Positions 39,512-41,911 of a stretch of 41,911 nucleotides of DNA are shown here, one piece after another. Origin of the DNA: Acetomicrobium sp. UBA5826 (GTDB lineage: Bacteria > Synergistota > Synergistia > Synergistales > Acetomicrobiaceae); the NCBI RefSeq assembly GCF_002433005.1, contig NZ_DJHF01000008.1, forward strand, positions 1 through 41,911. The letters run 5' to 3'. Both the position numbers and the translations under genes were made by a program. Position 1 is the stretch's first letter. Every line of letters starts with the position of its first letter. The notes under the pieces are model-generated. The model saw nothing but the letters and a program-made list of their open reading frames with translations, made no database searches and was not told where the DNA came from.

Positions 39512-41588
39512 TCCTGCAGAAGAAGAGCTCTTGTGCAAGAGCGCCAGGTTTTTGAAGGGTGTAGGCCCTAAAAGGGCGTCGCTTTTGTCCAAATTGGGGG
39601 TAGAAACCGTCGAGGACCTTTTGTATTTTTTCCCCCGGCGTTACGAGGACAGAAGGCAAATAACGCCCATCAAATTGCTCGAGCCTGATTCCTATGCCGC
39701 CTTGCTCGTCAGAGTGGTTGGAGTGGAAAAAAAGATCACAAAAAAGCGCAACCTCAATCTTACTGTTGCCACAGTGACCGATGGTACGGAGATCGCACAA
39801 GCTCTTTGGTTTAACAAGAGGGGGTTGGAAAATATCCTTTCGATGGGCACGTTGGTCGCGCTTTTCGGAAAAATTAAGGAAAATTACGGGATGTTGCAGA
39901 TATTAAATCCCGAATTTGAGATAATCGAAGAAGATACTCTTCCTGAAGAAATGGGAAAGATAGTCCCCATATATCCTCTCACGGAGGGATTGAGCCAGAG
40001 ATGGCTTAGGCTTTTGATAAGAAGAACTCTTTCAGAGTATCTGTCCTATGTGGAGGAGTTCCTGCCTGAGGATATTGTTTTACGTTACGGATTTCCACCG
40101 ATAAAGAAGGCCATCCTCGGATATCACTATCCTGATGACGAGAGAGACTGGAAATCATGCAGAAGGAGGCTTGCTTTCGACGAGCTTTTTTTACTTCAAT
40201 TAGGAGTGGCCATTAAGAGACGACAGATGGAAGAAGAAACCTCTGCGCCCGAACTTAGTTGTGGCGGGCCCCTTCAGATGAAGTTCGTCGAAAATTGTCT
40301 AAACTTTAAACTCACCTCTGCACAGGAAATGGTTTTAGGAGATATATGTGTAGATATCTTCAGAAAAATTCCTATGAATCGTCTCTTGCAAGGCGACGTA
40401 GGTTCGGGAAAGACGGTCATAGCTGTGTTGGCCATGCTTGCCGCTGTAGATACGGGATATCAGGCAGCGATGATGGTTCCCACGGAAGTATTGGCAAACC
40501 AACATTATGCGAAAGTAACAAATTGGCTGTCAAAGTTGAATGTCGAGGTCACCTTGCTAACCAGCTCCCTGACTCCCCAGGAGAGGGCCAAAAGGTACGA
40601 AGATATAAAGTCCGGAAGATCCAGGATAGTAATAGGGACTCACTCTTTGATCCAGGAGGGGGTAGAATTCCGAGAGCTTGGCCTGGTGGTAATAGACGAA
40701 CAACATCGTTTCGGCGTGCTTCAGCGTCGAACTTTAATGGATAAGGGCAGCTATCCCCACACTTTAGTGATGACGGCTACGCCAATTCCCCGCACCCTGG
40801 CCCTGACCGTTTACGGCGATCTTTCGCTTTCGATAATCGATGAGCTGCCTCCGGGCAGAACCCCAGTGCGTACTCAGTGGATAGGAAAGGGTAAGCTAAA
40901 GGAGCTCTATGAATTCGTCAAAGAAAAACTCTTAGCGGGCAATCAGGCCTATTGGGTCTGCCCTTTAATAGATGAAAGCGAATCCATAGATGCGACCTCT
41001 GTCCAGAAACGTTATCGATCTTTATGTGAAATATTTAGCGACTTTAAAGTAGGCTTGCTCCACGGTCGCCTTGGCTCTCCGGACAAAGACGAAACCTATC
41101 GTGCTTTTCTCCGCGGTGACTTAGATATATTGGTTGCCACAAGCGTTATAGAAGTGGGCATCGACGTGGCGAGGGCCAATATAATGGTCATAGAGGACGC
41201 TTACAGATTCGGCCTGTCTCAGCTTCATCAGCTTCGCGGAAGGGTAGGAAGGGGCGGCGGCCAGGGTTATTGTTTTCTATTGGGAGAAGCCCCGACGCCC
41301 GAGGCGAGGAAGAGATTTAAGGTTATGTGCTCAACCTCCGATGGGTTCGTTATAGCCGAGGAAGATTTGAAACTCAGGGGACCGGGTGCTTTTTGTGGCG
41401 TACGTCAGCACGGCATAACGGACTTCAGGGTAGCTGACCTCGTCAATGACGTTGATTTGTTGGATATAGCTCGCGAAGAAGCGCAAGTTTTAGTGGAAAA
41501 CGACCCCTCCTTGGACAAATATCCCAAGCTTAGAGCACGGCTGATTTCAACGCTTGGTGAGACCCTTTCCCTTGCAATTACCGGATAG
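39498..41588 (+). CDS. recG: ATP-dependent DNA helicase RecG
   Basis: RecG reverses stalled replication forks and processes branched DNA. The 696-residue protein has the N-terminal helix-hairpin-helix-like FLKGVGPKRASLLSKLG and the wedge OB domain (about 60-150). The helicase core shows Walker A GDVGSGKT near 297, VIDEQHRFGVLQR, TATPIPRTLALT, HGRLGSPDKD, ATSVIEVGIDV and QLRGRVGRGG. The C-terminus has the RecG-type LRGPGAFCGVRQHG. The ATG at 39498 overlaps divIVA. No terminator is visible after it. Confidence 0.97.
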   Translation: MSKASPAEEELLCKSARFLKGVGPKRASLLSKLGVETVEDLLYFFPRRYEDRRQITPIKLLEPDSYAALLVRVVGVEKKITKKRNLNLTVATVTDGTEIAQALWFNKRGLENILSMGTLVALFGKIKENYGMLQILNPEFEIIEEDTLPEEMGKIVPIYPLTEGLSQRWLRLLIRRTLSEYLSYVEEFLPEDIVLRYGFPPIKKAILGYHYPDDERDWKSCRRRLAFDELFLLQLGVAIKRRQMEEETSAPELSCGGPLQMKFVENCLNFKLTSAQEMVLGDICVDIFRKIPMNRLLQGDVGSGKTVIAVLAMLAAVDTGYQAAMMVPTEVLANQHYAKVTNWLSKLNVEVTLLTSSLTPQERAKRYEDIKSGRSRIVIGTHSLIQEGVEFRELGLVVIDEQHRFGVLQRRTLMDKGSYPHTLVMTATPIPRTLALTVYGDLSLSIIDELPPGRTPVRTQWIGKGKLKELYEFVKEKLLAGNQAYWVCPLIDESESIDATSVQKRYRSLCEIFSDFKVGLLHGRLGSPDKDETYRAFLRGDLDILVATSVIEVGIDVARANIMVIEDAYRFGLSQLHQLRGRVGRGGGQGYCFLLGEAPTPEARKRFKVMCSTSDGFVIAEEDLKLRGPGAFCGVRQHGITDFRVADLVNDVDLLDIAREEAQVLVENDPSLDKYPKLRARLISTLGETLSLAITG

Positions 41589-41596
41589 CTTATTAC

Positions 41597-41646
41597 TGGT
41601 TCTTTAATTAACATACGCTTTACCGATTAGGGTTGTTGGTTCTTTA
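41597..41646 (+). repeat. Direct repeat TGGTTCTTTA upstream of the SNF transporter
   Basis: The 10-mer TGGTTCTTTA occurs at 41597-41606 and again at 41637-41646, exactly 40 bp apart, nearly four helical turns. The second copy ends 7 bp before the -35 of the next promoter. It may be a pair of regulator sites, but chance cannot be excluded. Confidence 0.4.
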
Positions 41647-41653
41647 GCCCCAA

Positions 41654-41682
41654 TTTACTTTATATCTAATATGCGATAAAAT
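41654..41682 (+). promoter_or_regulatory. Promoter of the SNF-family transporter gene
   Basis: TTTACT (41654-41659, 4/6) and TAAAAT (41677-41682, 5/6) have a 17-bp spacer. The transcript would start about 23 bp before the GTG start codon at 41713. Confidence 0.65.
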
Positions 41683-41712
41683 GATATACACAATAAAAAG
41701 GAGGTGGTTAAA

Positions 41713-41911
41713 GTGGCCGAGAGGGAACAGTTGGCCTCAAGGCTGGGTTTTATTTTGGTATCTGCCGGTTGTGCCATAGGGCTGGGGAACGTTTGGCGAT
41801 TTCCCTATATTACGGGACGATACGGTGGAGCGGCTTTTGTTATAGTTTATCTTATTTTTTTGGCCATAATGGGCCTTCCCATCATGGTCTGCGAATACGC
41901 CATGGGGAGGG
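41713..41911 (+). CDS. Na+-dependent transporter of the SNF (neurotransmitter symporter) family, 5' part only
   Basis: The first 66 codons of a sodium-coupled amino acid symporter of the LeuT type; the rest lies beyond the window. It shows the family N-terminus SRLGFILVSAGCAIGLGNVW followed by RFPYIT and YGGAAFVI. This is the unwound membrane helix 1 that binds Na+ and substrate, and helix 2 follows. The start is GTG at 41713 after AAGGAGGTGG. It has its own promoter, so it is a new transcription unit. The substrate is probably an amino acid. Confidence 0.9.
   Translation, partial: MAEREQLASRLGFILVSAGCAIGLGNVWRFPYITGRYGGAAFVIVYLIFLAIMGLPIMVCEYAMGR

Noticed and set aside
1..41911. CRISPR arrays, tRNA or rRNA genes, transposases, integrases, phage or toxin-antitoxin genes
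   Set aside because: None was seen on reading both strands; all intergenic gaps are under 250 bp and are accounted for by promoters, terminators or hairpins.

Overview
The window is a continuous piece of a bacterial core chromosome with about 43 genes, all on the + strand. There is no tRNA, rRNA, CRISPR array, insertion sequence or phage gene. The gene set points to an anaerobic, amino-acid-using bacterium. It has class II and class III ribonucleotide reductases but no class I enzyme, a complete branched-chain amino acid ABC transporter, and a DnaK with the short N-terminal form. A branched-polyamine synthase (BpsA) suggests a thermophile. My best guess is phylum Synergistota, something like Acetomicrobium; a deep-branching Firmicute is the alternative. 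This is inferred from gene content and order, not from a database match.

Positions 1-9706 hold heat shock and translation genes. A promoter and CIRCE operator precede hrcA-grpE-dnaK-dnaJ, which ends at a strong terminator. Then come prmA-rsmE-mtaB, the same order as in many Firmicutes, followed by bpsA, a 26-codon stump of a second Hsp70-type gene, and a HIT protein with rpsU, ending in another terminator. The order mtaB-HIT-rpsU is widely conserved, so bpsA and the stump look like an insertion into it.

Positions 9707-14437 hold the anaerobic nucleotide reduction operon nrdR-nrdD-nrdG plus a glycine C-acetyltransferase-like gene (kbl). It is preceded by a pair of NrdR boxes 31 bp apart and closed by a terminator. 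Positions 14438-21003 hold livJ, a hairpin, livHMGF, pgsA and an M20 peptidase-like gene.

Positions 21004-27691 hold secA, a secreted DUF3857/transglutaminase-like protein without visible catalytic residues, argS and a DivIC/FtsL-like division protein. Positions 27692-34752 hold rpsF-ssb-rpsR with a good promoter and a terminator, then a DUF2232 membrane protein, rplI, dnaB, a DUF72 protein, queD, a D-2-hydroxyacid dehydrogenase and a HAD phosphatase. Positions 34753-41588 hold the B12-dependent reductase nrdJ and a division and repair cluster (HlyD-like protein, yggS, sepF, divIVA, recG). A new promoter then drives a Na+-dependent SNF-family transporter, cut by the window edge.

Most genes overlap or lie within 30 bp of the next, so transcription units are long. 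The clearest control points are the CIRCE site, the NrdR boxes, four strong intrinsic terminators, and the promoters before rpsF and the SNF transporter. I found no clearly new multi-gene system. The best leads are the Hsp70 stump next to bpsA, the degenerate transglutaminase-like secreted protein, a clamp-binding-like motif in the DUF72 protein, and the link of kbl to the NrdR regulon.
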